A stretch of DNA of 64,000 bases from Allantophomopsis cytisporea (lineage: Eukaryota > Ascomycota > Leotiomycetes > Phacidiales > Phacidiaceae): contig CP103037.1 in assembly GCA_024752435.1 (NCBI GenBank), forward strand, positions 1,550,001 through 1,614,000, in the 5' to 3' direction. Positions 44,636 through 56,002 of this stretch are shown in pieces (the stretch's first letter is position 1; every line of letters starts with the position of its first letter). The translations under genes were made by a program, and so were the position numbers. The notes under the pieces were generated by a model that saw nothing but the letters and a program-made list of their open reading frames with translations, ran no database searches and was not told the DNA's origin.

Positions 44636-46132
44636 CTAAAAAGCCCCACAACCCATCTCCGCTCTACGGAAAGCCCCCTCAAAGAATTCCTGCATAGCAA
44701 CATAATGGAACAAGATGCCGCCGAGGACCGCAAAATGCCACAGGTTATGGCTACCGCCCACATAATCGAACGCACCAGGACACCAACGCTCAGGCACCTG
44801 GGAGGCGTAGACGAAGGCGCCGACCAAGTACACGGAGATGCTCTTGGCGATAGGCGCGTAGAATGCGAATGTCTCCGCGAAGCCGCGTGTGAACGAGAGC
44901 TGGAGGACTGGTACGAAGCCCGTAGCGCCGAGCGAGACGTAGAACGCGACGCGTGCCCAGTTCATGTCGGCCCGATTAAACGTTGGGTGCCAGGGGAGGA
45001 TAACGCCGCCTACGCCGAGGGTGGCCGTTGTGATTAAGTAGATCCAGCGCGAGACGGGCTCGCAGTAGAAGGCTGTGTACTCTGTTGTCATGATACTGGC
45101 TGCAATGAGGAGACTAATGCCCGTGTAATCTACACAGGCGAATCGCTCCATTAGTGTTTGATCGGCGACGGAGTTCATGGTATGCCACATTGTGCTGCAG
45201 ACGAGGCATTTGCAGGCTGCGAAAAAGAAGACTGCGGCGATGAAGATGTCGGTGTTTGTAGAGAGGGAGAAATTTGGAGACGTCGGGTAGAAATAGAATG
45301 CGATGGCGAGCACGATGAATAGGCCGATTGCGTGTGACCAGATATTGACGGACTCGTTGGAAGGATAAAATGCGGAACGAATGCAGTCGAGCTTGGATTC
45401 TGTAAAGCGGTAACCCTTCACGATATGTGGGTTCACACGCCATGGGACGGGCAGGTCCTCGTAGCGGATGAGACCATTCTCGCGTGCTCTTGCAATAGCA
45501 GATTCGATATGCTCTTCCAACGTCTCCTTCGCCCTTCTAGCAGCCTCGATTCCTTCGTCTACCACCTCCTTGGCATGCTTGATGTTCTTGTCCACCACTC
45601 TCCGCCCCTCATCCATCAAACTGCCTGCAGCCCCTGCAAACCCCTGATCGCGGACCTTGCTTGCCCGTGCTTCAAAATCCGTCAGGATGGCCTCCAGCAT
45701 CTCAATCCCCGTGTGCGCCTTGTCTGACAGCGTTTCCTTTGCTACCAAAGCCTCTTGGTATCTCGTCTCAATAATATCCACCATGATCTTTGCCCTTCGT
45801 TTTCCAGCTCCGAGCACCTCGTCCGAAGCTGCGGAACATCGTGCCCGCACCGCTTGCAGTGTAGCATAAGCGCGGGAAATGCCCGCATCAAAATTCAAGT
45901 TGCCATATGCTTCGAGAAAATCGAGTCGGTGTTCGAGTTCGGCGAGGAAGGTATCGATTTTCAGTGAAAGACCCTCATCGAGGCCGTAGTCGGCTGAAGT
46001 GTGTCGAGCGTGGTGGTGGGAATGTCGGCGGCGGTTGAGAGCGGGTTTTTCGGTATCTCGTCCCGTTGCCGTGCTAAGAGGACTTTCTTGGTAAGATTCC
46101 ACGCGAGTGAGAGATGGCGATGTGCACGCCAT
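44636..46132 (-). CDS. IZH3: PAQR/haemolysin-III family membrane receptor, Izh3 type
   Basis: Single-exon 498-residue protein of the adiponectin/progestin receptor family; yeast Izh proteins affect zinc and lipid homeostasis. The last 230 residues hold seven apolar helices and the metal-site motifs: ESVNIWSHAIG, the CSTMWHTM segment, and HNLWHFAVLGG near the C-terminus. The first 240 residues are not membrane-spanning: a His-rich stretch (RRRHSHHHARH) is followed by a long amphipathic helical region (AKEVVDEGIEAARRAKETLE), giving the Izh3-type two-part layout. The start is the ATG at 46132; a longer frame upstream has only a TTG start. Confidence 0.93.
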   Translation of the reverse strand: MACTSPSLTRVESYQESPLSTATGRDTEKPALNRRRHSHHHARHTSADYGLDEGLSLKIDTFLAELEHRLDFLEAYGNLNFDAGISRAYATLQAVRARCSAASDEVLGAGKRRAKIMVDIIETRYQEALVAKETLSDKAHTGIEMLEAILTDFEARASKVRDQGFAGAAGSLMDEGRRVVDKNIKHAKEVVDEGIEAARRAKETLEEHIESAIARARENGLIRYEDLPVPWRVNPHIVKGYRFTESKLDCIRSAFYPSNESVNIWSHAIGLFIVLAIAFYFYPTSPNFSLSTNTDIFIAAVFFFAACKCLVCSTMWHTMNSVADQTLMERFACVDYTGISLLIAASIMTTEYTAFYCEPVSRWIYLITTATLGVGGVILPWHPTFNRADMNWARVAFYVSLGATGFVPVLQLSFTRGFAETFAFYAPIAKSISVYLVGAFVYASQVPERWCPGAFDYVGGSHNLWHFAVLGGILFHYVAMQEFFEGAFRRAEMGCGAF

Positions 46133-46965
46133 TTTGAATGATTGAATTCAAAATAGAGGAGTTTGAAATGTGAGTTTCGATAGGAGGGAATAAATTTGTG
46201 AACACCGCTTGATGCTGTATTGTTTTGGTACTCGAGTGATGCGTACAATTATGTATGTATCGTGGAACGGGGGTTTTTTTTTTGGTAGTCGAGCCTGTGC
46301 TTGTGTATGGATGTACTTTGTTCAAAGAAATGAATGATGAGCTGTACAGCACATGCAAATGACGATGTGCGTTATGTACAAATGATCGGATTAATATCTT
46401 TTGACTTGAAAGGAATGAGAACGATGTCGAAGGAATGAAGTTGCTAGCAGCCAGCATGGAGGGGGGGTTTGTGACAATAAATCGATTGGGTGTTGGCGCC
46501 AAGGGAAGGTGGGAGACGCTTGAATATATTTGTTGATGATCGACCAGCGTGTTACCCTTTGGCTTGTGCGGCCGTTCGATGGCGTCGGTGGTGTTTTGGT
46601 GCAGCGCAGTGCGTGTACATATGTGCAATCCAAGTCAAGTGCGTGCGTTGCTTTGTACTCGGACATATAAGATTCAATAATTACTGTACCATACCGAAGC
46701 GCACCGAAGGGGACCTTTCAAGTGCTTACTGGGATTTACAAGGATTGTTGGGGGGCGATACTGGAGCGATGTGGGGGTGCTCGTCCGGCAGTCCGGCTTT
46801 CGGCTTTAAGACCGGAAGAAAAGAAGAGTCTCAGTCTTAGAAGTGTGGAGAGAGAGATATATGAGTAGGTAGGTGTGTACTCTATTTAATGTTGGAGATA
46901 GAACAGATGAGACTTTAGAAGGAATAGGAGGAAGTGATAAAGGGGAGGGGGGGAATGGAGAATGC

Positions 46966-46999
46966 ATGAATGAATGAATGAATGAATGAATGAATGAAT
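46966..46999. repeat. TGAA tetranucleotide microsatellite
   Basis: About eight TGAA units in tandem, followed directly by AAATAA-rich sequence. Confidence 0.85.
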
Positions 47000-47005
47000 A
47001 AATCA

Positions 47006-47072
47006 ATAATAAAATAAAATAAAATAAAATATAATACAATTATGGTATTTTATTTTATTATTATTATTATTA
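47006..47072. repeat. AT-only inverted repeat
   Basis: Left arm AATAATAAAATAAAAT and right arm ATTTTATTTTATTATT are perfect 16-base complements, separated by a short AT-rich loop. Several registers are possible because the arms are themselves periodic. Confidence 0.7.
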
Positions 47073-47480
47073 ATTGGAGTAGGAAGCAAGAGATAAGAAA
47101 GGAAAGTCAGAGGTACTCATGGGTGATGATGATGTGATGTGGGTGTGTGTGTCTGTCTGTAGATACTAAGTATGTAAGTAGAATACATATGTGGGTTGTG
47201 CATGTGCACGTGAAAAAGAGCGATTACTTAATATTCGCGATCAACGCCACTCAGCTTCTTCCAGACAAGAACACCAACATAGATAAGCACAACAAACCTT
47301 GTCCTCCACCACTGGTGCTCCATAGTGCATAAATATCTCAGACCACATTCACATGCTAAGGTACGTACACCACCAAGTGTGCAACATCGTCAACAGGGTC
47401 GCGGAAATGTCCCAAAATTTGCTAAGAAGCTTCAGATATACTAAAGAACTCATGGGTATCAATTCGATCTATTCTATCAT

Positions 47481-48602
47481 CTAACACTGGAAAGCAACCC
47501 CGTTTTTCTCTACCTTATTCGTTCCACCACTCGCAAATCCCGTTCCCTCGCATCTGATATCTACCAAGCCTGGTCGGATCTTCTCCTTACCCTCCTTTTC
47601 CTTCTCTTTCCTCTCCGTCAAGTCCGTATCACAAACATAGCACGTTACTATGTTCTGGTCAACCTCGGGATTATGTGGGTCGTGAACATTCGTAGGAGTC
47701 ATGAACTTAGCAACGCAAGATTTACAGAGGACATGACCACACGGCTTCGTAAGAACTGCCTTTGAGGAATTGCTGAGCACCTTCTTGCAACTCGGGCACA
47801 CGCGCTGTGTGGCCTTTGTCTTCTCGTCGACATCCTCAGTGAACGTGACATTAATCAGTGTGGCGAGGGAGTAATTATGCGGTTTATTTTCCTGCGAAGC
47901 TGGACAAACCGGCGAGGACTTCGCCTTTTTCTTGATGTCGTGTAGAGTGTCTTTTGTGTTTGAGCTGGGCGTAATGGATGGCACCCAGAATGAAGGGAGG
48001 GTCGTCTTTGCCGCTTTCTCGTCATCAATCGCCTTCCTAGCCTTCGTCCGCTCTTCTTGTGCAATTCTGAGTAGTTCGTCTTCGTCCAATTCGAATTTTC
48101 TCTTCTCACCCCGCTTTCCGCCTACGAGATCATCCTCCACCGTGACCTTCCCGCCCTCTCTCCCCACAATCTTAGCACTTGAACCGCTCTTAGACTCCAA
48201 TCCCATCTGTACCCTCTCGAATTCCTCCACAGCCCTTTGACGCGCCTCCTCTTCTGTCTTGTTCATGTCCTCTTCCTTCTCTTGCGACTCCTTCTCTCGG
48301 AGCTTTTCTAATCGCTTGATCTCCTTCTTCTGTGACAGGATATTTGACAGCGCGCATTCACGACAGAAAATGTCGCCATGAAGACATGATACTGGTGTCC
48401 GAGCTGGGAGGAGGCAGAGGCGACATGAGGCGAAGGGCAGAAAAGAATCTCGGTTCAACCGCGCAGATGTGGAGTTCCATGCATTTTTTGCAAGATTGCG
48501 CTCATGGGATGTGAAAACGGATCTGGAAGTATTCCTCTTGCCTACACATGATCAGCAAAGCTTTGTAAAGAAGGAATTGTGATTTCACTTACTATGCGAC
48601 AT
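47481..48602 (-). CDS. NOSIP-family RING/U-box-type protein
   Basis: Predicted 356-residue homologue of nitric-oxide-synthase-interacting protein, a nuclear E3-ligase-like factor associated with the spliceosome. The first coding exon is only 10 nt (48602-48593); the second is 48541-47481. The spliced N-terminus [19 protein letters not shown] is the family signature, followed by the first half [16 protein letters not shown] with [12 protein letters not shown] long charged coiled coil lies in the middle. The C-terminal RING reads [25 protein letters not shown] and CYVCDTDL. It shares a 239-bp divergent promoter with the tafazzin gene. Confidence 0.93.
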
Positions 48603-48841
48603 TTTGTTGCTTACTCTAAAAACTCTCGAGCGAGCTGTAACAAGTGCAGCGGAGGAACTACGTAGGTGTGTTCCCCAGATTATTCGGACCAACAATTTTC
48701 CAGAAGGCCAAAACTTTCCAATGCCGACGTCATGCTGCACTCAACAATCCTTACTCTAAAAATTCCTAGAAATTCTCACAATCCGTTTAATTATTATTTC
48801 ATGCCCAAATCCTGATCTTTGAAGGGCAAGGAAGGCACACA
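48603..48841. promoter_or_regulatory. Shared divergent promoter region
   Basis: 239 bases between the NOSIP-type and tafazzin start codons; both promoters must be here. No factor site is claimed. Confidence 0.5.
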
Positions 48842-50188
48842 ATGTCTGTGCCTGAGCGACAACCGGGGCAGCAGCCTGCCTGTCCAAGTTTCCCATGGCG
48901 TGCTGCTTCGACTGGTGTTATGGGCATCACAGGCCTGCTTTCGAAGGGCATTATGAGTGGCTTGAACACGACTGAAACTTTTGGACTCGAGGGGTTTCTT
49001 GGTCTCCTGGAACGGAGGAAAGATCCTGCGACGAGGGAGAGGGGATTGATTACGGGTAGGTGGTCTTTGAAGAACTAGTGAGAATTGTTGACCAATGTTG
49101 AGTAGTTTCCAACCATGTCAGCGTGTACGTATGTGCCAGCGAATTCTCGCGATTCATCGCGACATAGGCAAATCAACGTCTTGTACTTATGTTCTCTATA
49201 GAATAGATGATCCGTTACTATGGGGACTTCTCCCTCTACGATTCGCTTTCGATCCAGATGTTTTACGTTGGAGTATGGGAAGTCATGACTTATGCTTCAC
49301 AAACAAGTACATTCATTCTCCCCTTCTTTGCAATTATCAGTTGCTAACAGAATCAGAGCCCTATCAACCTTCTTCACCCTCGGTCAAGTCCTTCCCACTC
49401 ATCGCAAAAAACACTCGAAATTCGGTGGTCTCTTCCAACCCACAATAGCAGAAGCGATCAAATTGCTCTCAGCATCACCCTTCACCAATACAACCAACAT
49501 TAAGTCGTCCGAAAAAGCTCGCATTTCACTCTCCCCAGCTTCCCCAGACATAACCGATCCTTTCACTAGCGGAGTTCTTCACTACACAACCAACGGCGCG
49601 GACACATTTGTCTCTCCCTCTTCATACGCGTCCCGCCGCCACTCATGGATCCACATCTTCCCAGAAGGATTTGTACATCAACACCCGAAGAAAACCATGC
49701 GATATTTCAAGTGGGGAGTATCGCGCTTGATCCTCGAATCCGAACCGATCCCAGATGTCGTACCGATGTTCATTGACGGCAACCAAGAAATCATGCATGA
49801 ATCACGTACCTTCCCGCGCTTCCTGCCTCGAGCGGGCCGACATGTGCGTGTGGTATTCGGCGAGGCGCTCGATGGCGAAAAAGTGTTTGGGGACTTGCGA
49901 AGGAAGTGGCAGAGGTTGGTTCAGTTGCAAAAAGAGGCGTTGAAGAACAAGGGACTTAGTGAGGAGATGGCTATGGGGGAATTAACGGAGGGATTGAAGT
50001 ACGGGAGTGAGGCGACGGCGATTAGAATTGAGTGTACGAGACGTGTGAGAGAGGAAGTATTAAAGTTGCGCCGTAGTTTGGGATTGCCTGATGAGGATCC
50101 TAAGATTGGACTTGTAGAGACGTGGTTAGAAGAAGGTGGGCAGGGGATGGGGAAGAGGGACGATGGGAGCTGGGTTGGTGATACTTAG
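48842..50188 (+). CDS. TAZ1: Tafazzin (cardiolipin transacylase)
   Basis: Predicted 389-residue mitochondrial acyltransferase that remodels cardiolipin. Exons: 48842-49055, 49106-49124, 49202-49306, 49357-50188. The catalytic HX4D motif reads NHVSVIDD. Its His is encoded by the 19-nt second exon and its Asp by the third. Further marks: DPLLWGLLP, CFTNKALSTFFTLGQVLP, and the lipid-binding block HIFPEGFVHQ. Fungal versions are longer than the animal one because of an insert before the FPEG block (Ser/Thr-rich here) and a helical C-terminus. The start is the ATG at 48842 (MSVPERQPGQQP). Confidence 0.94.
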
Positions 50189-50713
50189 GTGGTATTGCAG
50201 TAGACTTGTATTCTGTAAATAATCGTTTGTAGAGTCGCGTGTACAGGTAGCGACTAAAAAGGTTGTCAGTATTTGTTCAGAGGAGTTGCATTTCAATTAT
50301 AGTGCCACTCCTAAACTGATCAATCCATACTCAGGGATTGGGAAATTTCTGTTAGGTCTTCTATGATGAAGAAATAAGTCAAACTCTGCAGACACTTGAG
50401 AGCCATGTAAGCTCAAGAGCTATGAATCTACATAGGGCACAGATAACAGAAGCAACACATTTATCGATAGTAATATAGTCAAACGGAATGTGAAATAATA
50501 GCTATACAATCATTTATAGTTCTTGACCTAGTCAGAGTGTTACAGTAACGTGATACTACATATACTACATAGTTGTATGAATACATGTATCGTCCGATCA
50601 CCCAGCCTTAATGCATAAAACATAACAATATCGCTACATACGTTACAATCATCAAACCCATCACTCTACACTCTACGCCCCTTCTTATCCCTCTATCCCA
50701 ACTCACCATTCAT
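50189..50713. other. Convergent spacer
   Basis: 525 AT-rich bases between convergent genes; no feature recognised. Confidence 0.6.
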
Positions 50714-51755
50714 CTAGTTCTTCTTCGTGCTCTTTGGCAAGTATTTAATCCCTTTTGCAGGACAAGAGCCCTTCCCACTGCCAGAAGGAGCAGTAGGCAC
50801 AAAGTCACCCGTCTGGATAGAGCCCCTCACATTATAGTAATACCAGGCCTGGTTAAGTTTCCCACCCGAGCAACCAAGCACGACAGGGGAGCCGGTGACT
50901 TCAGTCAGAGCACTCTGGATCTGAGCAGCGGTGTAGGTCTCGTCGTAGGAGGGATTAATGCCCGCGTTCGCAAGTGCCGTGTACGTATCCAATGTCTATT
51001 CTCGTTATCCATGAACGTCTCTCCGCCGCATTGGAAGTCACGCCGCATTCAACATACCTTGAACAGCCCCACAGTTCTGGTAAAGAAATCTACAACCTCC
51101 TGTCCCGCTACATACCCATCCCCATAACAGCTTGGCGAGAGGGTGTTGATGCAAGTGCCGTGCTTGTTCCACTCGTGCTCCCAGAAGCTCTCGCTGGTGC
51201 CGCGGTCTGGTAGCCATACGGTGTTCATGTAACTCAACAACTCATCCTGACCGGCAGCTTGTAGGATCGAAGTGATGTTATGGTATTGTGGGGCGGCCTT
51301 ACAAAATTGGTCGTAGGTGCCATCGCAGAGATCTGGCCTGAAATAGTTTCACTGCCGTCAGTAATGATCCTGGGAATCGGGAGCCCCCAATATCATGGGA
51401 GAGAGGAGCTATGGGACTGAGAGGGGTGTAGAGAGGTAAATAGGGAGGATACATACCAAAGTCCATGCAGCGTCCAGCTATCAATCGGGCCCACAGCTGG
51501 ATTAGCGTCCCAGAACTGGGTTTGCAGTAGCTGGCCGCCTGGGTAGATAAAACAGCAGCTATCGCCTGGTACGGCACTCGAGTTGTGACAACTCAAGGGG
51601 CCATTGGAGGGACAGCTTGGGGCATTGCTGAATGGTGTTGAAGCTGATTTCTGACCGAGGGGTACTTGACCGCCTTGGCTGAATACAGGGAGGAGACCTG
51701 AGGCGAAGGACACAAGGTTCTTTATTGAGGGAATGGAAGAGTAATTGAAAGACAT
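50714..51755 (-). CDS. Secreted ribonuclease T2
   Basis: Predicted 286-residue T2-type endoribonuclease that cleaves RNA through a 2',3'-cyclic phosphate. Exons 51755-51457, 51337-51058, 50995-50714. Both active-site blocks are present: WTLHGLWP (split by intron 1) and FWEHEWNKHGTC. Paired cysteines at CPSNGPLSC, SCCF, DLCDG and LSPSC fit the usual disulfides. The N-terminus has an apolar stretch (LVSFASGLLPVFS) that could act as a signal, but it is preceded by a dozen polar residues and is not classical. Length is usual for fungal RNase T2 without the extra C-terminal domain. Confidence 0.93.
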
Positions 51756-53538
51756 ATTGATGTTAGAGAAGAAAGTCGGTGGCAAGGAAGAGAACTTGGT
51801 AAGTTTTGTGATTGATTTTATACAGATCTGGAGTTGAGAGCTGTTATCATTTAAGATGCCAATGAAGGGTCCAATGCTACGTCACGGGCCTCCGACAATG
51901 CAGGGAAGTGGCTCAAAGCCGCATTGGGGTAGACACGCAGCTTGTTCGCAATTCAAGGGCAACATCAAAGCAGTTGAACATTGCATTATTATGTAAAGTT
52001 ATAATTTGAGGCAAAATATCATACGGCTGATTCTGAAAGAGGAGACCAATTTACCAAATCTTTGTCATCTATATATTGACGCGCGAATAGATGCCATGGA
52101 GCATATATATCCAGGGGTCCTACAGAACGCTATGTGAATAAGGTATTTAGCTACACTCTCTGAATTAGGGATCTGACGATATCACCTCACAAATTAGTTG
52201 AACGCAGTACTCTGATGGTATTGACGTGCTTATGCACCTCAACAGATAAGCGGGGTTATGATTCCGAGGAGATTGGTGTTGTTGATCCTTTGATGGCGAC
52301 GGATGTAACGGTCATGACAAGTGAGAGTTGACTTGATGAGCATCGGCTGAGGAGCTGAAGGACGGTACTGAGCGTGGGGAGATAGTAATATGGAGTAGAA
52401 ACACCCAGAACACCCAAAACACCAAGAATACCATGATCCAGAAGTCAGCGAGCTGCTGTGCAACACCACCCTCGTAAGATTATTAATACAGACTTGCATA
52501 TAAACTCTTTTCCAGAAATTCGGCACTTCCTGGCAACAGCATGGAAATTTGGGGTGTGATATCATATCTGGACGGGTGGCTGCTGCTGTACTATCAATCC
52601 GCATGGGCGGCTTCATTATCTTCATGAACACGCAGAGATCGGCAGCAGCATTGCTGCCCTCATATACACCGACCCTTAGTTCTGCTGTCAGAGAACCATT
52701 GGCCCTACCCGTTCTCCCAATACACCGGGACCGACTTTTGAACGTCGGGAGGATGCAGCCACTGTAGCCACTATAGCCACTGACATAGCTAGGTATGTAG
52801 CACTTTATAAGGCACCGCAGGGCCAGGGTCCATTCATGCTTCTCCGACCCAGTCAGGATGTATTTTAGATACAAAACATCGTCAAAGATGGCGGATATTC
52901 CGAAAACGACACTTGATGGCTTGAAGTCGACAGCAACACGGAGTTGAGAGAGAGACACACAGGTGGTGTGCGGCTGTGCCGTATTGTGAGGCAGTCTGAT
53001 GGTTTCATCGCGTAATTGCTGCTGCGCGGAAGGTAAAAAGGCTGTGTTATGCTGGTGATGACACCGAATGACTGATGCCGAGTAAGGAACTTCCTGGTAA
53101 GTCTTCCGTTCTTTACAAACAATGCCTATCTGTCTGTTCGCTGTATCGAGTGAGAGGCTTGAGCTGACTGGACCAGGCAATTAATTACCCTTTGCTTCTG
53201 CTGCGGATGCTTTGTAGTCCCGGGCTCTCTCACAGGCATCTTTGCGCCATGAATATCCCAGCTAAAGAGATGAGAGCCCCGACAGCTAAGCTGCCACATC
53301 GGAAAACTGCCTTGTTCTAAACGTCCATCACATCTCCAACCCTCTCCTTCTCCTCGGTGCCACATTTTTCTACGATCAACGCTTCACCAAGATACTGACC
53401 CACAAGAGTCGGCGTAACGAGAGGCAAACTAAACAGAAGGATATAAACCCAATTGCTTTGGTCCCCATCGCTTCAAGCCATCGTTCAAAACAGCCCAATT
53501 CTTTTGTGTAAACTATCTTGAAGAAGTCAACAGCAATC
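51756..53538. other. Long divergent spacer
   Basis: 1.8 kb between divergent genes. A 313-codon open frame on the minus strand (52239-53180) has no ATG in its first two thirds and no known motif, so it is not called. A 9-bp unit (AGCCACTRW) is repeated three times at 52757-52783. Confidence 0.5.
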
Positions 53539-54502
53539 ATGACGGAATATGTTCCATATCCACAGTTTCTTCTTTTTGGAGACTCTCTCATCCAATTCTC
53601 CAGCGATGTCAATGAGGGGTACTCTTTCATATCTGCTCTGCAAAGTCGTAGGTTTTCCTGATTGTAGTCATACCCTATCCCCTGTGAACATCATCTGATT
53701 ATATTTGTAGGTTATCCAGTTCGACGGATTGATATCCGGCAGAGGGGCTTCAGCGGATATAACACAAGCCATGCTCTCAAAGCTTTGCCAAAAATCATCC
53801 ATCCCCCAGGTCATGGCCGTATTAAGTACTTGGTACGATATCTCCTTGATCGATGACCTACTGCATCTGTTCTCACTGTACATGCGGCTCTGAAACCAAG
53901 AAGTATGCTTCTGAGAGTGAATTTTGCTGACCGGTCTCACGTAGTTGGTTCTTCTTGGAGCAAATGACGCTTGTTTGCCTGGCATTTCCACTCGTCAGGG
54001 CGTGCCACTTGACAAGTACAAGGAAAATCTTGAGAAGATACTCAGGCATCCTCTGATTATGGCACATGATCCTAAGATCCTTGTCGCCATTCCACCACCT
54101 GTCGATGCCTTCCGCTGTCTGGAAGTAGATTTGCAGAAAGGTGTAGATGAAGTCCGCCGGGAAGCGGACCATACCGCAATGTTTGCTCAGGGGGCTCGCG
54201 ATGTTGCTGCTAAACTTGGAGACAATGTTGCGGTAGTGGACTTGTGGAAAGCTTTCATGGACGAAGCTATCCAAAACACGCCGACATACGATCCCAGTGG
54301 TCCTATTCTCGGATCTAGAGAGCTGGGTGGCACCAAGGCTCTTGTAAATCTTGTCCAAGATGGACTACACATGAGCCGCAAAGGTTATGAGCTTTTCTTC
54401 AAAGAGCTTGTGGAGACTTTGGAGAAAAAGTGGCCAGATGATCTTCCCCAAGAATCTCCATTGCCTCTACCCTTCTGGCCTGACGCACCAAAGCTTGAAT
54501 AA
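53539..54502 (+). CDS. IAH1: GDSL/SGNH esterase, Iah1 (isoamyl acetate hydrolase) type
   Basis: Predicted 262-residue esterase; yeast Iah1 hydrolyses isoamyl and other acetate esters. Exons 53539-53647, 53711-53832, 53945-54502. SGNH blocks are in order: FGDSL near residue 14 (nucleophile Ser), GFSGYNT (Gly), LLGANDA (Asn), and the DGLHMS Asp-His pair near the end. There is no signal peptide, so it is cytosolic like the yeast enzyme. The second intron retains no coding potential. The ATG is in a good context (aatcATGacg). Confidence 0.94.
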
Positions 54503-56002
54503 TGGAATCTCTCGGGTGACTACCATTCATTGACTTTCTAAGTTTCTGACAAGCGTTATTGTGGGCATGCTAAGGGAGCAGGCCGCAGCTGGTTAATAGC
54601 GGTTGACCTTGTAATAAGGTGCACTACGAATCGGCAAAGGGCATAGGAATAAAATAGAAATAAGTAGTTCAAAAATAAAACAAGAATATAATTATATTAT
54701 CATTTCAACTCCTTTGTAAATGCTATAGCATTCCAGAAATTGTGGCGGTAGCATATTCGTGTTGACATATTTTTGAATGGTAATGCTGTGATATATTCCA
54801 TTAATGTGTACAGTAGATGCTACTCTACTGTGCTCCTACAGGACGGTCGTGGCAGGCGTTTATGACGCACACAAGGTTCTTGAGATGGTCATAGTGCACA
54901 AATGAAGAGAAAGAAAATTATCATCATCTCAATGTTATTTATATCTAGGTGGTGATATATTATTTCAATTCACTTGTACAAGGTCCAGTATCTATCCTGG
55001 GGTATTCTACTGGGTACAACAAACCAACTTGATTCGTCGGCCGACATGATCTTACCTTACTCGACTGAGGTATCTCCTACGTCTATGCTCGTGTTCGTGC
55101 TCTCACTCAGATAAACCATCTTAACTCCTAACAACGTAGGGTCATTCCTACTCAGCAGAGCCCATCCATCAAACGATCCCATCTCCGTTAGGACATAATA
55201 ACATAGCAGTCCATATTTCAAGCTGGCTGTCCGAAACATCCATTCACACCTCACGAGTTCGCTATCAGGCATAATCTGAGACGTTCTCACATCTCTCTAC
55301 CTTGAGCTGCGTCTGCTACCACAATTCAAACAGCAACGACAACGACATCATCGCCGTACACTGACCTCAGTCTCACATTAACAACCATACGCTTTCATTC
55401 GTTCAAACCCATCAAACAGTGATATACAGACATCGCACTCGTTTTCTCTTTGTTGTGGATACCTATTTAAAGCATTCCTACGAAGTCCCTTCGTGACTCC
55501 TCGATCTCGCCCCGCCCGTCATTTCTCCTTCGTTGCCACATCCGCTCTACATCTCCAGCTTGCCTTCCTTCCCGTTGTTACCGTTACCGTTATCGATATA
55601 ATATCACCATTCCATCACCTCCGTATACCAATATCTACGTGCGAAGCCACGAACATAACACTGCTACGACACAATACCTATTTGTGAGGTGACGGGAGGT
55701 CCCATCATTCGATGTGGAGGGTGCGGTGGGTCAACATAGGTCTCTTGAAGCTGGCGAGACGCTCAAGGCTCTAAGCTCTCCCGAATGACGAGGTGTTGTT
55801 GCATTAGCAGGATCTAGCATTGAAACTCGGGCACGAGTTTGAGAGCTTGAGATCCCGAACAGCCTGGCAAGACGTACATCAGCCGCTGTTTGACATATCC
55901 ACATCTACGGCCTGTCAGACTTGTCTTATAACTTTCGCACACTGTAAGTTGGGTTTGACAAGCTAGGATTGGCTCAACGGGAAGACACATCAGGGCTCTG
56001 GG
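54503..56002. other. Intergenic region with long leader-like end
   Basis: 1.5 kb between same-strand genes. The left part is AT-rich. From about 55290 to 55690 the sequence is C/A/T-rich and purine-poor on the plus strand, like a long 5' leader. No gene recognised. Confidence 0.5.

Larger units (their letters stand above)
46133..47480. other. Intergenic region with simple repeats
   Basis: 1.35 kb between same-strand genes. The left part is probably the long leader and promoter of the Izh3-type gene. It contains a TGAA tetranucleotide run and an AT-rich inverted repeat at 46966-47072. Confidence 0.6.

Noticed and set aside
46074..46628. 184-codon minus-strand frame overlapping the start of the Izh3-type gene
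   Set aside because: It starts at TTG, overlaps the real coding start in another frame, and has no recognisable content.
52239..53180. 313-codon open frame on the minus strand
   Set aside because: It begins at TTG, has no ATG until about codon 207, no known motif and an odd residue mix rich in Ser and Cys. It is more likely a chance open frame in a divergent promoter region.
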